Of a DNA stretch of 64,000 nt, positions 17,649 to 29,595 are shown one piece after another. Made by a program: the position numbers and the translations under genes. The DNA is from Agrobacterium tumefaciens (lineage in GTDB: Bacteria > Pseudomonadota > Alphaproteobacteria > Rhizobiales > Rhizobiaceae): assembly GCF_005221325.1 (NCBI RefSeq), contig NZ_CP039889.1:1872501-1936500 (forward strand), in the 5' to 3' direction. A model generated the notes under the pieces. The model saw nothing but the letters and a program-made list of their open reading frames with translations. It did no database searches and was not told where the DNA came from. How positions within the stretch are numbered: the first letter of the stretch is position 1; every line of letters starts with the position of its first letter.

Positions 17649-18651
17649 AGCGGATCCTCGGGTCGAGAATGCCGTACAACACGTCGGCAATCAGGTTGAA
17701 GAGCACGATCAGCACCGCGAAGATGAAGGTCAGCGTCTGCACCAGCGGAATGTCCGCGCCCTGAACGGCCGTTATCAGCAATTGACCAAGCCCGTTCACG
17801 CGGAAAATCTGTTCGGTGATGATCGCGCCGGAAAAGATCGTCGGTACACCGAGCGCGATGACGGTCACGACAGGGATCAGGCTGTTGCGCAGAACGTGAA
17901 CCAGCAGAACGGACTTTTCCTTCACGCCCTTGGCACGCGCGGTACGCACATAATCCTGATGCAGATTGTCGAGCATGGAGGCGCGCACGAAACGGCTGAT
18001 CTGTGAGACGTTGTAGAGCGTCAATACCAGAACCGGCAGGAACATCTGTTTCACCTGCGCCACAAAACTCGCCCAGTCCCTGACCTGCAGATTGGTGTCG
18101 TAGACGGAAGGGAACCATTGCAGATACGAGCTGAAGATGACGACCAGTAGCACGCCGGTGAAGAAGGTCGGGACAGAATAACCGACCATGGAGATGAAGG
18201 TGCCGATCTGATCGAAGATCGAATATTGCTTATAGGCGGAGATGACGCCGATCGGGATCGCCAGAAGCGCGCCGAAGAGATAGGCGAGGCCGACGACCCA
18301 GAGCGTCTGCGGCATGCGTTGAATGACGAGATCGACCACCGGGCTGCGTGTCGCCCACGAGAGGATCCGCGTGCGGCTGCCATCGCCAATCTGCCAGCCG
18401 GTCAACTTTTCCAGGAGGTTCAGCGGTTCGTTGATGAAGAATTGCTGCAGCCACATCAGGTAACGGATGAAGAAGGGTTGGTTAAGGCCAAGCGAGGCGC
18501 GGATCTGCTCGCGCACCTCTGGCGGGATGGTAAGCGGCAGGTCGCCGGTCGGGTCGTTGGGCGCCAGATCAAGCAGCGCGAAGATGACGAAGCTGATGAC
18601 GAGCAACGTCGGTACGGCAAAGGCGAGCCGTCTGAGCGTAAAGGTAAACAT
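17641..18651 (-). CDS. ABC transporter permease, DppB/OppB-like (system 3)
   Basis: This 336-residue permease has an N-terminal helix and an unusually long periplasmic loop between it and the core (about residues 30-125, containing LGLNQPFFIRYLMWLQQFF). The coupling segment DYVRTARAKGVKEKSV is clear. It lies 137 bp downstream of the binding-protein gene on the same strand and overlaps the next permease by eight bases. Confidence 0.9.
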   Translation of the reverse strand: MFTFTLRRLAFAVPTLLVISFVIFALLDLAPNDPTGDLPLTIPPEVREQIRASLGLNQPFFIRYLMWLQQFFINEPLNLLEKLTGWQIGDGSRTRILSWATRSPVVDLVIQRMPQTLWVVGLAYLFGALLAIPIGVISAYKQYSIFDQIGTFISMVGYSVPTFFTGVLLVVIFSSYLQWFPSVYDTNLQVRDWASFVAQVKQMFLPVLVLTLYNVSQISRFVRASMLDNLHQDYVRTARAKGVKEKSVLLVHVLRNSLIPVVTVIALGVPTIFSGAIITEQIFRVNGLGQLLITAVQGADIPLVQTLTFIFAVLIVLFNLIADVLYGILDPRIRYD

Positions 18652-18788
18652 CTGAAACTCTCCAGACCCAGAGCGCGGCAGGGCGAAAATTGGGAGTGTC
18701 TTCGCCGTGACGCTGCAAATGTGTCCTCAGATCATGGTCCAGGGCATGCAGAAGGCCGGCCCCATTTGGGAGCCGGCGCATCTGCGTG

Positions 18789-20498
18789 TTATTTCTTGCG
18801 GGACCAGTCCGCGACGTTCCAGAGTTCCGAATCCCAGGCATTCATGCGAACGCCTTCCAGCGTCAGCGAATGCGAGGAGACGCTGCCGCGGTGGATGAGC
18901 GGAATATGCGCGCCTTCTTCGGTCAGCATGTCATTCAGCTGCTTGGCGATTTCCCCGCGCTTGGCGAAATCTGTCGTCCTGGACAGGACACCCACCAGCT
19001 TGTCGAATTCCGGGTTGCAATAACGCGGAACATTCTGTCCCTGCCAGCCATTAGAGGGGGCGGGAATCTTGTCGCACAGCCATTCCGCCAGATATTTTTC
19101 CGGGTCGGTTCCGTCGAAGTTGTTGGTGTACATTTCAACGTCGGCATAAAACTTCTGGAACGTGTCCGGGCTTGCCGGATCGCCGCCGAAGAAAACCGAG
19201 GCGCTGACATTGCGCAGTTCAGCCGCAACGCCGATCTGCGACCACATGTCCTTCACCAGTTCTTGCGCCGCCTGGCGAACGGAGTTGGTGGAGGTCTGGT
19301 AGAGGAAGGAAAGCTTCACGCCGTTCTTGGCGCGGATGCCATCGGCACCTTTGACCCAACCTGCATCGTCCAGCAGCTTGTTCGCGCCTTCGAGATCCTG
19401 TTTCAGGCACCAGCTATCATTTTTGGTGGAAGCGACAGCTTCCGGGGCCGGCACGATGTTGCAGGTCGGTTTGCCTGCTTCGCCATAACCTGCTTCATCG
19501 ATGATGTCGCGATCGATCGCGAGCGAGAGGGCGCGACGGACGGCCGGGTCGGACAGGGCTGGATGGGGACCGGCTTCCTTGGTGGAGCGCTTGTCTCCCA
19601 GAGCGGGATCGGGGTTATACCAATTGAGGTTGATGCGCTCGACCTGGGTGCCGAAGGCGGTTTCCAGCTTGCCCTTGCCGGCGGCGACCATGGTGGCCAG
19701 AATTTCCGGCTCCACCTGCATGTTCCAGGCATAATCGAATTCGCCCGTCTCAAGCACGGCGCGCGCAGCGGAGGCGGCGTCACCGCCGCCCTTCAGCGTG
19801 GCGGTCGCAAAGGCAGGCTTGGACGGATCGCGGTAATTGGGATTGGCGACGTAGCTGATAACGTCGTTCGGCTTGAAATCCTTTACCATGAAAGGCCCGG
19901 TGCCGATGGGACCGAAATTGGCGGAGGTGCAGCCGGGGGCGGCAGCACCGAGGCAATTTTCAAACTGCTTCTTCTGGATGACCGGCGATTGCGCGCCCAC
20001 GAAGGCGGAGTAAGGATAGGGCTTCGGTTCGGTGAAGCTGACCTTGACGGTGTGGGGATCGATCGCCTCGACGTTTTTCACGCCTTCATATTGCGCCGCC
20101 TGCGCGCAGCCGCCATCCGGTGCTTTGCAATATTTCCAGGTGAAAATCACGTCCTCAGCGGTCAGTGGCGTGCCGTCCGACCATTTGACGTCGCTTTTCA
20201 GCTTCCACGTCATGCTGAGCAGATCCTTTGCGACGCCGCCATTTTCGACCGTCGGAATCTCGCTCACCAGCGTCGGCACCAGCTCGCCCTTTTCGTCATA
20301 GCGCGCGAGCGGCTCGATGACCATGGACGAGCTGTAGACTTCCTTCGTTCCAGCGGAAAGATAAGGGTTAAGTGTCGATACGGCCTGCCAGAACAGGATC
20401 TTCAGTTCGCCGTCACTGCCGCGCTCGGCATGGGCGACAGACCCCGCCAAGGCCATCGCTGCCACCGTGCTGGCAAAGAGAATGCTGCGTTTCTTCAT
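18789..20498 (-). CDS. peptide-type ABC transporter substrate-binding protein (system 3)
   Basis: This 569-residue family-5 binding protein has a clear signal peptide (MKKRSILFASTVAAMALAGS, cleavage near AHA at about residue 24). The SMTWKLKSDVKWSDGTPLTA region and four cysteines (two near CAQAAQYE and the ENCLG/PGCTS pair) are visible. It is the first gene of the minus-strand transporter unit and diverges from an M20 amidohydrolase gene across a 305-bp regulatory gap. N-acyl or peptide-like substrates are inferred from that neighbour. Confidence 0.9.
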   Translation of the reverse strand: MKKRSILFASTVAAMALAGSVAHAERGSDGELKILFWQAVSTLNPYLSAGTKEVYSSSMVIEPLARYDEKGELVPTLVSEIPTVENGGVAKDLLSMTWKLKSDVKWSDGTPLTAEDVIFTWKYCKAPDGGCAQAAQYEGVKNVEAIDPHTVKVSFTEPKPYPYSAFVGAQSPVIQKKQFENCLGAAAPGCTSANFGPIGTGPFMVKDFKPNDVISYVANPNYRDPSKPAFATATLKGGGDAASAARAVLETGEFDYAWNMQVEPEILATMVAAGKGKLETAFGTQVERINLNWYNPDPALGDKRSTKEAGPHPALSDPAVRRALSLAIDRDIIDEAGYGEAGKPTCNIVPAPEAVASTKNDSWCLKQDLEGANKLLDDAGWVKGADGIRAKNGVKLSFLYQTSTNSVRQAAQELVKDMWSQIGVAAELRNVSASVFFGGDPASPDTFQKFYADVEMYTNNFDGTDPEKYLAEWLCDKIPAPSNGWQGQNVPRYCNPEFDKLVGVLSRTTDFAKRGEIAKQLNDMLTEEGAHIPLIHRGSVSSHSLTLEGVRMNAWDSELWNVADWSRKK

Positions 20499-20574
20499 GG
20501 TGATTTTTCCCCTTTTTGGATTTTATCTGTTCGAATGTTTGACGCTTTTCCCGTCGTCATGTGCAAAGTCTGTT

Positions 20575-20610
20575 ATTATAAGTATTTGACTTTACTGAGG
20601 AATAATCCTC
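20575..20610. promoter_or_regulatory. divergent promoter region with palindrome
   Basis: The 305-bp gap 20499-20803 is AT-rich and separates two divergent transport units. On the minus strand TATAAT (20575-20580) is a good -10 box for the binding-protein gene. Just upstream of it GAGGA-ATAA-TCCTC (20597-20610) is a perfect five-base inverted repeat and a candidate operator. No small gene is convincing in the gap. Confidence 0.45.
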
Positions 20611-20803
20611 CATTTCAGGTGATGCTATTGTAGTTTTTCTGAAAATCAAGCGCAAAAGTCGCATTGGTGAACAAAATTTGAGCCGCTTGCCATTCGGCCT
20701 ATTTTTCACTCATCTATCAAGATTCATGCTTGCAAAAGCGGAAATTCCAAACGCAATATGTCGTCCGACAACCCGGCGGGGAACTAAAAAGGGAATAAAG
20801 AGA

Positions 20804-21967
20804 ATGCCGATATTGAACCGTGTGGCTGAAATGCAGGAAGACGTTGCCGGCTGGAGGCGTCACCTGCATGAGCACCCGGAACTGCTTTATGATGTCTTCG
20901 AAACGTCGAAATTCGTGGCGGAAAAACTGACGTCCTTCGGCTGCGACGTTGTCGAGACCGGTATCGGCAAGACCGGCGTGGTCGGCATCATCAAGGGCCG
21001 GCACGGGGATGGCCCGACCATCGGTTTCCGCTCCGATATGGATGCGCTGCCGATCCTCGAGACCAGCGGTAAGCCATGGGCTTCGAAGACGCCGGGCAAG
21101 GCTCATTCCTGCGGCCATGACGGGCACACCGCCATGCTTTTAGGCGCGGCGCAATATCTGGCGGAGACCCGCAATTTCAAGGGTTCCGTCGCGGTCATTT
21201 TCCAGCCGGCCGAAGAGGGCGGGGCAGGGGCGCTTGCCATGCTCAATGACGGCATGATGGAGAAATTCGGCATTTCGCAGGTCTATGGCATGCATAACGA
21301 GCCGGGCATCCCGGTCGGCCAATTCGCCATCCGCAAGGGCTCGACAATGGCGGCGGCGGATAGTTTCGAGATCGTCATCACCGGCAAGGGCAGCCATGCG
21401 GCCGCTCCGCATCTCTCCGTCGACCCGGTGCTGACCTCGGCCTATATCATCATCGCCCTGCAATCCATCGTCTCTCGCGAGACGGACCCGTTGAAGTCGC
21501 TGGTCGTCACCGTCGCCACCACCCATGGCGGCACGGCCTCCAACGTCATCCCCGGTTCCGTGACGCTGACGGGCACGGTGCGCACGCTTTTGCCGGAAAC
21601 CCGCGATTTCGCCGAAAAGCGACTGAAGGAAGTCGCGACAGCCACCGCCATGGCGCATGGCGCGACGGCCGAGGTGAAATATGACCGCGGTTATCCCGTA
21701 ACCTTCAACCACGCAGACGAAACCGAATTTGCGACCGGCGTGGCGATGGGCGTGGCCGGGGTCAATGCCGTCAACACCAATCCCAACCCGCATATGGGGG
21801 CGGAGGATTTCTCCTACATGCTGGAAGCGCGCCCCGGCGCCTTCATCTTCATCGGTAACGGCGATACCGCCGGCCTGCACAATGCGGCTTACGATTTCAA
21901 CGATGATGCACTGCCTTATGGCATCAGCTACTGGGTTTCGATGGCCGAAACCGCACTTGCTGCATAA
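20804..21967 (+). CDS. M20-family amidohydrolase (hippurate hydrolase-like), second copy
   Basis: This 387-residue enzyme is related to the one at 704-1876: both have RRHLHEHPEL/RHDLHAHPEL-type starts, the metal motif CGHDGHTAML (about residues 101-110) and the EE pair in QPAEEGGAGAL. The ATG at 20804 gives the usual family start MPILNRVAEMQ; the longer open frame from 20678 is not needed. It is cytoplasmic and probably deacylates or deamidates whatever system 3 imports. It is followed by the ATPase gene of that system after 48 bp. Confidence 0.9.
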   Translation: MPILNRVAEMQEDVAGWRRHLHEHPELLYDVFETSKFVAEKLTSFGCDVVETGIGKTGVVGIIKGRHGDGPTIGFRSDMDALPILETSGKPWASKTPGKAHSCGHDGHTAMLLGAAQYLAETRNFKGSVAVIFQPAEEGGAGALAMLNDGMMEKFGISQVYGMHNEPGIPVGQFAIRKGSTMAAADSFEIVITGKGSHAAAPHLSVDPVLTSAYIIIALQSIVSRETDPLKSLVVTVATTHGGTASNVIPGSVTLTGTVRTLLPETRDFAEKRLKEVATATAMAHGATAEVKYDRGYPVTFNHADETEFATGVAMGVAGVNAVNTNPNPHMGAEDFSYMLEARPGAFIFIGNGDTAGLHNAAYDFNDDALPYGISYWVSMAETALAA

Positions 21968-21974
21968 GACATCC

Positions 21975-22003
21975 GGCGGCCTTCATGGCCGCCTTCTGCT
22001 TTT
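21975..22003 (+). terminator. terminator-like hairpin between M20 gene and ATPase gene
   Basis: GGCGGCC and GGCCGCC form a perfect seven-base stem with a five-base loop, followed by TTCTGCTTTT. It lies directly before the ribosome site of the ATPase gene. It may be a partial terminator that lowers ATPase expression. Confidence 0.5.
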
Positions 22004-22015
22004 CAGGAGAACGGC

Positions 22016-23866
<1,851 letters not shown>

Positions 23867-23931
23867 TTGAGCGCGTGCCGAATTGAGTGATCCGTAAGGG
23901 ACCGAGCGGGCGCATCTTGGTTTCTTCTCCC

Positions 23932-24044
23932 CGCCGGGGAGAAGGTCGCGGCAGCGGGATGAGGGGGCGAGCGTCCCGAAATCCGGAGAGGGTGCCCCTC
24001 ATTCCGACCCTTCGGGCCACCTTCTCCCCGGCGGGGAGAAGAAA
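23932..24044 (+). repeat. palindromic intergenic repeat, family D
   Basis: The element begins TTCTTCTCCCCGCCGGGGAG and ends with CTCCCCGGCGGGGAGAAGAA, so the ends are near-perfect inverted copies, each itself a hairpin. CCCTTCGGG lies near the right end. A solo half occurs at 10421-10443. The rest of the 304-bp gap 23867-24170 shows no gene. Confidence 0.75.
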
Positions 24045-24170
24045 TATGCCGCACCGCTGCGACGAAGCTTTTCGTCCTACCGAACGTTCCCTTCCGCATC
24101 CCGCCGTTTGACAGCCGACGCAAAAAAATGCCAGCAAATGCGACAAGCATAATTCTCAGAGGGCGGCGGC

Positions 24171-25124
24171 ATGGCCAGACGAAACGACGCACATGGACGG
24201 CTGGATGATGCGGCCCGCGCCGGCTGGCTTTATTATGTCGCCGGCCGCACGCAGGATGAGATTGCCGCTGCCATGAGTATTTCCCGGCAATCGGCACAGC
24301 GGCTGGTGTCGCTCGCCGTCGCGGAGCATCTCATCAAGATGCGGCTCGATCACCCCATTGCCGCCTGTCTCGAAAAGGCTGAGCGACTCAGGCAAAAATT
24401 TGACCTCAAATATATCGAGGTGGTGCCGAGCGATCCGGCCGGCGTTTCCTCCACCGTCGGTATCGCCGAGGCGGGCGCGGCGGAAATCGAGCGCTGGCTG
24501 AAAAATGCCGATCCCATCGTGCTCGCCATCGGCACCGGCCGTACCTTGAAGGCCGCCGTGGACCAGTTGCCGCCGATGGAGTGCCCGCAGCATCGCATCG
24601 TCTCACTCACCGGCAATATCGGGCCGGACGGTTCTGCCGCCTATTACAACGTCATCTTCAGCATGGCCGATGCCATCAAGGCGCGGCATTTCCCGATGCC
24701 GCTGCCAGTTCTGTGCTCGTCGGCGGAGGAGCGTGAATTGCTGCATGACCAGTCCATGGTGCGCTCCACGCTGGCGCTCGGCGCTGCCGCCAACGTCACC
24801 TTCGTTGGTGTCGGGGAACTCGGCGAAAATGCGCCGCTCTGCGTTGATGGTTTCCTCGGTGTCGATGAGATGAAGGCGCTGATGGCGAGCGGTGCGGTGG
24901 GTGAAATCTGCGGCTGGATATATGACGCCGAAGGTCGCATTCTCGAGCACTCCGTCAACGAGCGTGTCGCCTCCGTTCCCATCCCCTCACGGGATACCTG
25001 CACCGTCATCGGCATGGCGCAGGGCGCGCGCAAGAACGCCTCGATTCTGGCGGCGTTGAGGGGTGGCCTGTTGAACGGCCTCATCACCGACGAAGCGGCA
25101 GGCGAATATTTGCTCACACATTGA
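24171..25124 (+). CDS. SorC-family sugar-responsive transcriptional regulator of polyol operon
   Basis: This 317-residue SorC-family regulator has an N-terminal helix-turn-helix (TQDEIAAAMSISRQSAQRLV, about residues 27-46) and a C-terminal sugar-phosphate-binding domain beginning near residue 60. It lies directly upstream of a polyol importer operon. Two matching inverted repeats flank the junction, one crossing this gene's stop codon and one in the operon's promoter, which supports local control. In relatives such a regulator is named smoC, but I do not assert the symbol. Confidence 0.88.
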   Translation: MARRNDAHGRLDDAARAGWLYYVAGRTQDEIAAAMSISRQSAQRLVSLAVAEHLIKMRLDHPIAACLEKAERLRQKFDLKYIEVVPSDPAGVSSTVGIAEAGAAEIERWLKNADPIVLAIGTGRTLKAAVDQLPPMECPQHRIVSLTGNIGPDGSAAYYNVIFSMADAIKARHFPMPLPVLCSSAEERELLHDQSMVRSTLALGAAANVTFVGVGELGENAPLCVDGFLGVDEMKALMASGAVGEICGWIYDAEGRILEHSVNERVASVPIPSRDTCTVIGMAQGARKNASILAALRGGLLNGLITDEAAGEYLLTH

Positions 25125-25129
25125 GCAAA
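25109..25129. promoter_or_regulatory. operator-like inverted repeat O1 (SorC site)
   Basis: TTTGCTC and GAGCAAA form a perfect seven-base inverted repeat around a seven-base spacer (ACACATT). It overlaps the last codons and the TGA of the SorC gene. It has the same architecture as the repeat 90 bp downstream. Confidence 0.6.
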
Positions 25130-25190
25130 AATTAAACACGCAAAATCAATGGCTTGGTTTTTCCCTGTGCGTCGCAGCACAGGATGTTGC

Positions 25191-25219
25191 TTGACATTTT
25201 TGCTCTCCGGGTGAGTAAA
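25191..25219 (+). promoter_or_regulatory. polyol operon promoter with operator O2
   Basis: TTGACA at 25191-25196 and a weak -10 AGTAAA at 25214-25219 are separated by 17 bp. Overlapping them is TTTGCTC-N7-GAGTAAA (25199-25219), matching O1 except for one base. A further half-site GAGCAAA is at 25227-25233. Binding here would block the promoter. Confidence 0.55.
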
Positions 25220-25268
25220 TGCCCCAGAGCAAAGCGAATGCTCATCATTTTTCTTCTGGGAGGAAGAT

Positions 25269-26582
25269 ATGACATTGAAGACCATTTTGCTGGGCGCATG
25301 CTCGGCACTCGCCTTTACGACCCTTGCTTCCGCCGAGACGCTGACCATTGCAACCGTGAATAACGGCGACATGATCCGCATGCAGGGTCTGACCTCCGAC
25401 TTCACGGCAAAGAACCCCGACATCAAGGTCGAATGGGTCACGCTCGAGGAAAACGTTCTCCGCGAGCGCGTGACGACCGATATCGCCACCAATGGCGGCC
25501 AATATGACATCATGACCATCGGCAATTACGAAGTGCCGATCTGGGCCAAGCAGGGCTGGCTGCTGCCGCTCGAAAAGCTCGGCGACAAATACGATGTGGA
25601 TGACATTCTGCCGGCGATCCGTGGCGGTCTCTCCGCTGAGGGCAAGCTCTACGCGGCGCCTTTCTACGGCGAATCCGCCATGATCATGTATCGCAAGGAC
25701 CTGTTTGAAAAAGCCGGCCTGAAGATGCCTGAAAAGCCGACCTGGGAATTCATCGGTGATGCGGCCCGCAAGATTACCGAGCGCAAGGCCGATATCAACG
25801 GCATGTGCCTGCGCGGCAAGGCCGGCTGGGGCGAGAACATGGCCTTCATCAGTGCGCTCACCAATTCCTTCGGTGGCCGCTGGTTCGATGAAAACTGGAA
25901 ACCGCAGTTCGATCAGCCGGAATGGAAGAGCGCGCTGCAGTTCTACGTCGATCTGATGAAGGATGCCGGCCCGTCCGGTGCTTCCTCCAACGGCTTCAAC
26001 GAAAACCTGACGCTGTTCCAGCAGGGCAAGTGCGGCATGTGGATCGACGCCACGGTCGCCGCTTCCTTCGTGTCCAACCCGAAGGATTCCACCGTTGCCG
26101 ACAAGGTTGGTTATGCGCTCTTCCCGACGCATGGCGAGCTGAAGAACCACGGCAACTGGTTGTGGTCGTGGAACCTTGCGATCCCGAAAAGCTCGCAGAA
26201 GGCGGAAGCTGCGGAGAAATTCATCTCCTGGGCGACCAGCAAGGACTACACCACGCTCGTCGCTTCCAAGGAAGGCTGGGCAAACGTGCCTCCGGGCACC
26301 CGCACCTCGCTTTACAAGAATGCCGATTATGAAAAGGCAGCCGCCTTCGCCAAGCCGACGCTTGCCGCGATGGATGCCGCCGACATCACCAAGCCGACCG
26401 TAAAGCCTGTGCCTTATACCGGTGGACAGTTCGTGGCGATCCCTGAATTCCAGGCGCTAGGCACCACGGTTGGTCAGCTGTTCTCGGCGGTCGTTGCCGG
26501 CCAGTCCAGCGTTGACGATGCGCTTGCGGGCGCCCAGTCGACCGCGACGCGTGAAATGACGCGCGCCGGTTACATCAAGTAA
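25269..26582 (+). CDS. smoE: sugar-alcohol ABC transporter substrate-binding protein (SmoE-type)
   Basis: This 437-residue family-1 periplasmic binding protein has a signal peptide ending near ASAE (about residue 22). Segments such as KVEWVTLEENVLRERVTTDIA and GQYDIMTIGNYE are typical of the sorbitol/mannitol-binding subfamily. GGGAGGAAGAT precedes the ATG. It heads an operon of importer and polyol catabolic genes. Mannitol, sorbitol or arabinitol are the plausible ligands; the exact preference cannot be read from sequence. Confidence 0.88.
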   Translation: MTLKTILLGACSALAFTTLASAETLTIATVNNGDMIRMQGLTSDFTAKNPDIKVEWVTLEENVLRERVTTDIATNGGQYDIMTIGNYEVPIWAKQGWLLPLEKLGDKYDVDDILPAIRGGLSAEGKLYAAPFYGESAMIMYRKDLFEKAGLKMPEKPTWEFIGDAARKITERKADINGMCLRGKAGWGENMAFISALTNSFGGRWFDENWKPQFDQPEWKSALQFYVDLMKDAGPSGASSNGFNENLTLFQQGKCGMWIDATVAASFVSNPKDSTVADKVGYALFPTHGELKNHGNWLWSWNLAIPKSSQKAEAAEKFISWATSKDYTTLVASKEGWANVPPGTRTSLYKNADYEKAAAFAKPTLAAMDAADITKPTVKPVPYTGGQFVAIPEFQALGTTVGQLFSAVVAGQSSVDDALAGAQSTATREMTRAGYIK

Positions 26583-26595
26583 TCCTCCCGAAGAT

Positions 26596-26624
26596 CGCTG
26601 TCCGGCCCCGAGTGCCGGGCAGCG
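26596..26624 (+). promoter_or_regulatory. intercistronic hairpin after binding-protein gene
   Basis: CGCTGTCCGGC and GCCGGGCAGCG form an 11-base stem with one wobble pair. No T-tract follows. It sits 14 bases after the smoE-type stop in a 167-bp gap. It probably protects the upstream mRNA or partly terminates, giving more binding protein than permease. Confidence 0.5.
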
Positions 26625-26749
26625 AACTCTCAGGGTCGGAAGCCACTATTCGGCTTTAATGCCTTTCAAATCAAAACAAGAATGAGCCGGTTCTTCCGGA
26701 TATGCCGGGCGCATGTCGTGACGCCTCGGCCCAAGGGGAGGTGAGTGCA

Positions 26750-27622
26750 ATGGCAACACGAAACACGAGCGGCCTTGCGCGGGTCATGCTTGCGCCTTCG
26801 GTTCTGCTGCTTCTGGTGTGGATGATCGTGCCTTTGGCGATGACCCTGTGGTTTTCGTTCCAGAACTACAATCTCCTGAACCCTGCCAATGTCAGCTTTG
26901 CCGGCCTGTTCAATTACCAGTATTTCTACACCGACCCGGCCTTCTTCCAGTCGATCTGGAACACGCTGCTGATCGTCGGCGGCGTGCTGTTGATCACCGT
27001 TATCGGTGGCATCGCCATTGCGCTTCTGCTCGACAATGACATTTTCGGCCAGGGCATCGTGCGCATCATGATCATCTCGCCCTTCTTCGTCATGCCGCCT
27101 GTCGCGGCGCTGGTGTGGAAGAACATGATCATGCATCCCGGTTACGGCGTGCTTGCCGATCTCTCCCGCTTCTTCGGTTTCCAGCCGGTTGACTGGTTCG
27201 CCCAGTTTCCGCTGCTCTCCATCATCATCATCGTCGCCTGGCAATGGCTGCCCTTTGCGACACTGATCCTCTTGACCGCCCTGCAGTCGCTCGATGGCGA
27301 GCAGAAGGAAGCGGCCGAGATGGATGGCGCCAATTTCGTCAACCGCTTCATCTATCTGACCCTGCCGCATCTTGCCCGCGCCATCACCGTCGTCATTCTC
27401 ATCCAGACGATCTTCCTGCTCGGCGTCTACGCGGAAATCCTCGTCACCACCAATGGCGGGCCGGGTTATGCCTCGACCAACCTTGCCTTCCTCATCTATC
27501 GCACCGCGCTTCTCGGTTACGACGTCGGCGGCGCATCGGCCGGTGGCATCATCGCCGTCGTGCTCGCCAATATCGTCGCCATCTTCCTGATGCGCGCCGT
27601 CGGCAAGAACCTCGACCGTTAA
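26750..27622 (+). CDS. smoF: sugar-alcohol ABC transporter permease (SmoF-type)
   Basis: This 290-residue permease has six predicted helices in the MalF-like arrangement, beginning VMLAPSVLLLLVWMIVPLAM. The EAA loop appears as EQKEAAEMDGANFVNRFIYL, which docks on the ATPase. The ATG at 26750 is preceded by AAGGGGAGGTGAG, while the earlier ATG at 26702 lacks a ribosome site. The next permease follows after 12 bp. Confidence 0.9.
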   Translation: MATRNTSGLARVMLAPSVLLLLVWMIVPLAMTLWFSFQNYNLLNPANVSFAGLFNYQYFYTDPAFFQSIWNTLLIVGGVLLITVIGGIAIALLLDNDIFGQGIVRIMIISPFFVMPPVAALVWKNMIMHPGYGVLADLSRFFGFQPVDWFAQFPLLSIIIIVAWQWLPFATLILLTALQSLDGEQKEAAEMDGANFVNRFIYLTLPHLARAITVVILIQTIFLLGVYAEILVTTNGGPGYASTNLAFLIYRTALLGYDVGGASAGGIIAVVLANIVAIFLMRAVGKNLDR

Positions 27623-27634
27623 GGAGAACCGATC

Positions 27635-28459
27635 ATGGCCCGCAAGACAACCACACGCGCAAAGATCGGCTTTTCCATCGCGGCATGGGCGGTGGCGCTT
27701 TTGCTGTTCTTCCCGATCCTTTACGCCTTCCTCACCTCACTCAAGACCGAGCCGGAGGCGATCGCCGGCTTCAGCCTTCTTCCATCGGGCACGCTTGAGA
27801 ATTATGTGACGGTCCAGACCCAGCGCGATTACTTCAAGCCGTTCATGAACTCGGTTGTGCTGTCGCTCGGCTCGACGATCATCGCGCTGATCATCGCCAT
27901 TCCCGCCGCCTGGGCCATGGCCTTCTCGCCGACCAAGCGCACCAAGGACATCCTGATGTGGATGCTCTCCACCAAGATGATGCCCGCCGTCGCCGTTCTT
28001 GTGCCGATCTACCTGATATTCCGCAATGCCGGCCTGCTCGATACCCGTATTGGCCTCACCGTCATGCTCACCTTCATCAACCTGCCGATCGTGGTGTGGA
28101 TGCTCTACACCTACTTCCGGGAAATCCCCGGCGAGATTCTGGAGGCAGCCCGCATGGATGGCGCATCCTTGTGGAACGAGATCGTCCATGTACTGACGCC
28201 AATGGCGGTTCCGGGCATTGCCTCGACGCTGCTTTTGAACGTCATCCTCGCCTGGAACGAATCCTTCTGGACTATCCGGCTGACGACCACCAATGCCGCG
28301 CCGCTGACCGCCTTCATCGCCTCCTTCTCAAGCCCGCAGGGGCTGTTCTGGGCAAAACTTTCGGCCGCCTCGATGATGGCGATCGCCCCCATTCTCGTCA
28401 TCGGCTGGTTCTCGCAGAAACAACTCGTGCGTGGCCTGACCTTTGGCGCCGTGAAATAA
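27635..28459 (+). CDS. smoG: sugar-alcohol ABC transporter permease (SmoG-type)
   Basis: This 274-residue permease is the MalG-like partner. It has an N-terminal helix (IGFSIAAWAVALLLFFPILY), six predicted helices in total and the EAA loop EILEAARMDGASLWNEI. It starts 12 bp after smoF with AAGGAGAAC as ribosome site and ends 12 bp before the ATPase gene, consistent with one transcript. Confidence 0.9.
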   Translation: MARKTTTRAKIGFSIAAWAVALLLFFPILYAFLTSLKTEPEAIAGFSLLPSGTLENYVTVQTQRDYFKPFMNSVVLSLGSTIIALIIAIPAAWAMAFSPTKRTKDILMWMLSTKMMPAVAVLVPIYLIFRNAGLLDTRIGLTVMLTFINLPIVVWMLYTYFREIPGEILEAARMDGASLWNEIVHVLTPMAVPGIASTLLLNVILAWNESFWTIRLTTTNAAPLTAFIASFSSPQGLFWAKLSAASMMAIAPILVIGWFSQKQLVRGLTFGAVK

Positions 28460-28471
28460 GGAACGACAAAC

Positions 28472-29470
<999 letters not shown>

Positions 29471-29535
29471 GAGGTGGCAACTCCGAAAGCTCTGCTGCCT
29501 GGCTGCCTTCTGGCGGCGGGCGGTGCTCCGACAGG

Positions 29536-29562
29536 CCGATTGCCCGGCAACAGGGCGATCGG
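29536..29562 (+). promoter_or_regulatory. intercistronic hairpin before polyol dehydrogenase gene
   Basis: CCGATTGCCC and GGGCGATCGG form a ten-base stem with one wobble pair and a seven-base loop. It lies 34 bases before the dehydrogenase start in a 125-bp gap with no gene and no T-tract. It may tune expression between transport and catabolism. Confidence 0.45.
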
Positions 29563-29595
29563 CACGACCAACGTTTCCCCTTCAAGGATCGTGAC

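Noticed and set aside
18786..20633. 615-codon open frame on the plus strand
   Set aside because: It is antisense to the system 3 binding-protein gene, which has a signal peptide and family motifs.
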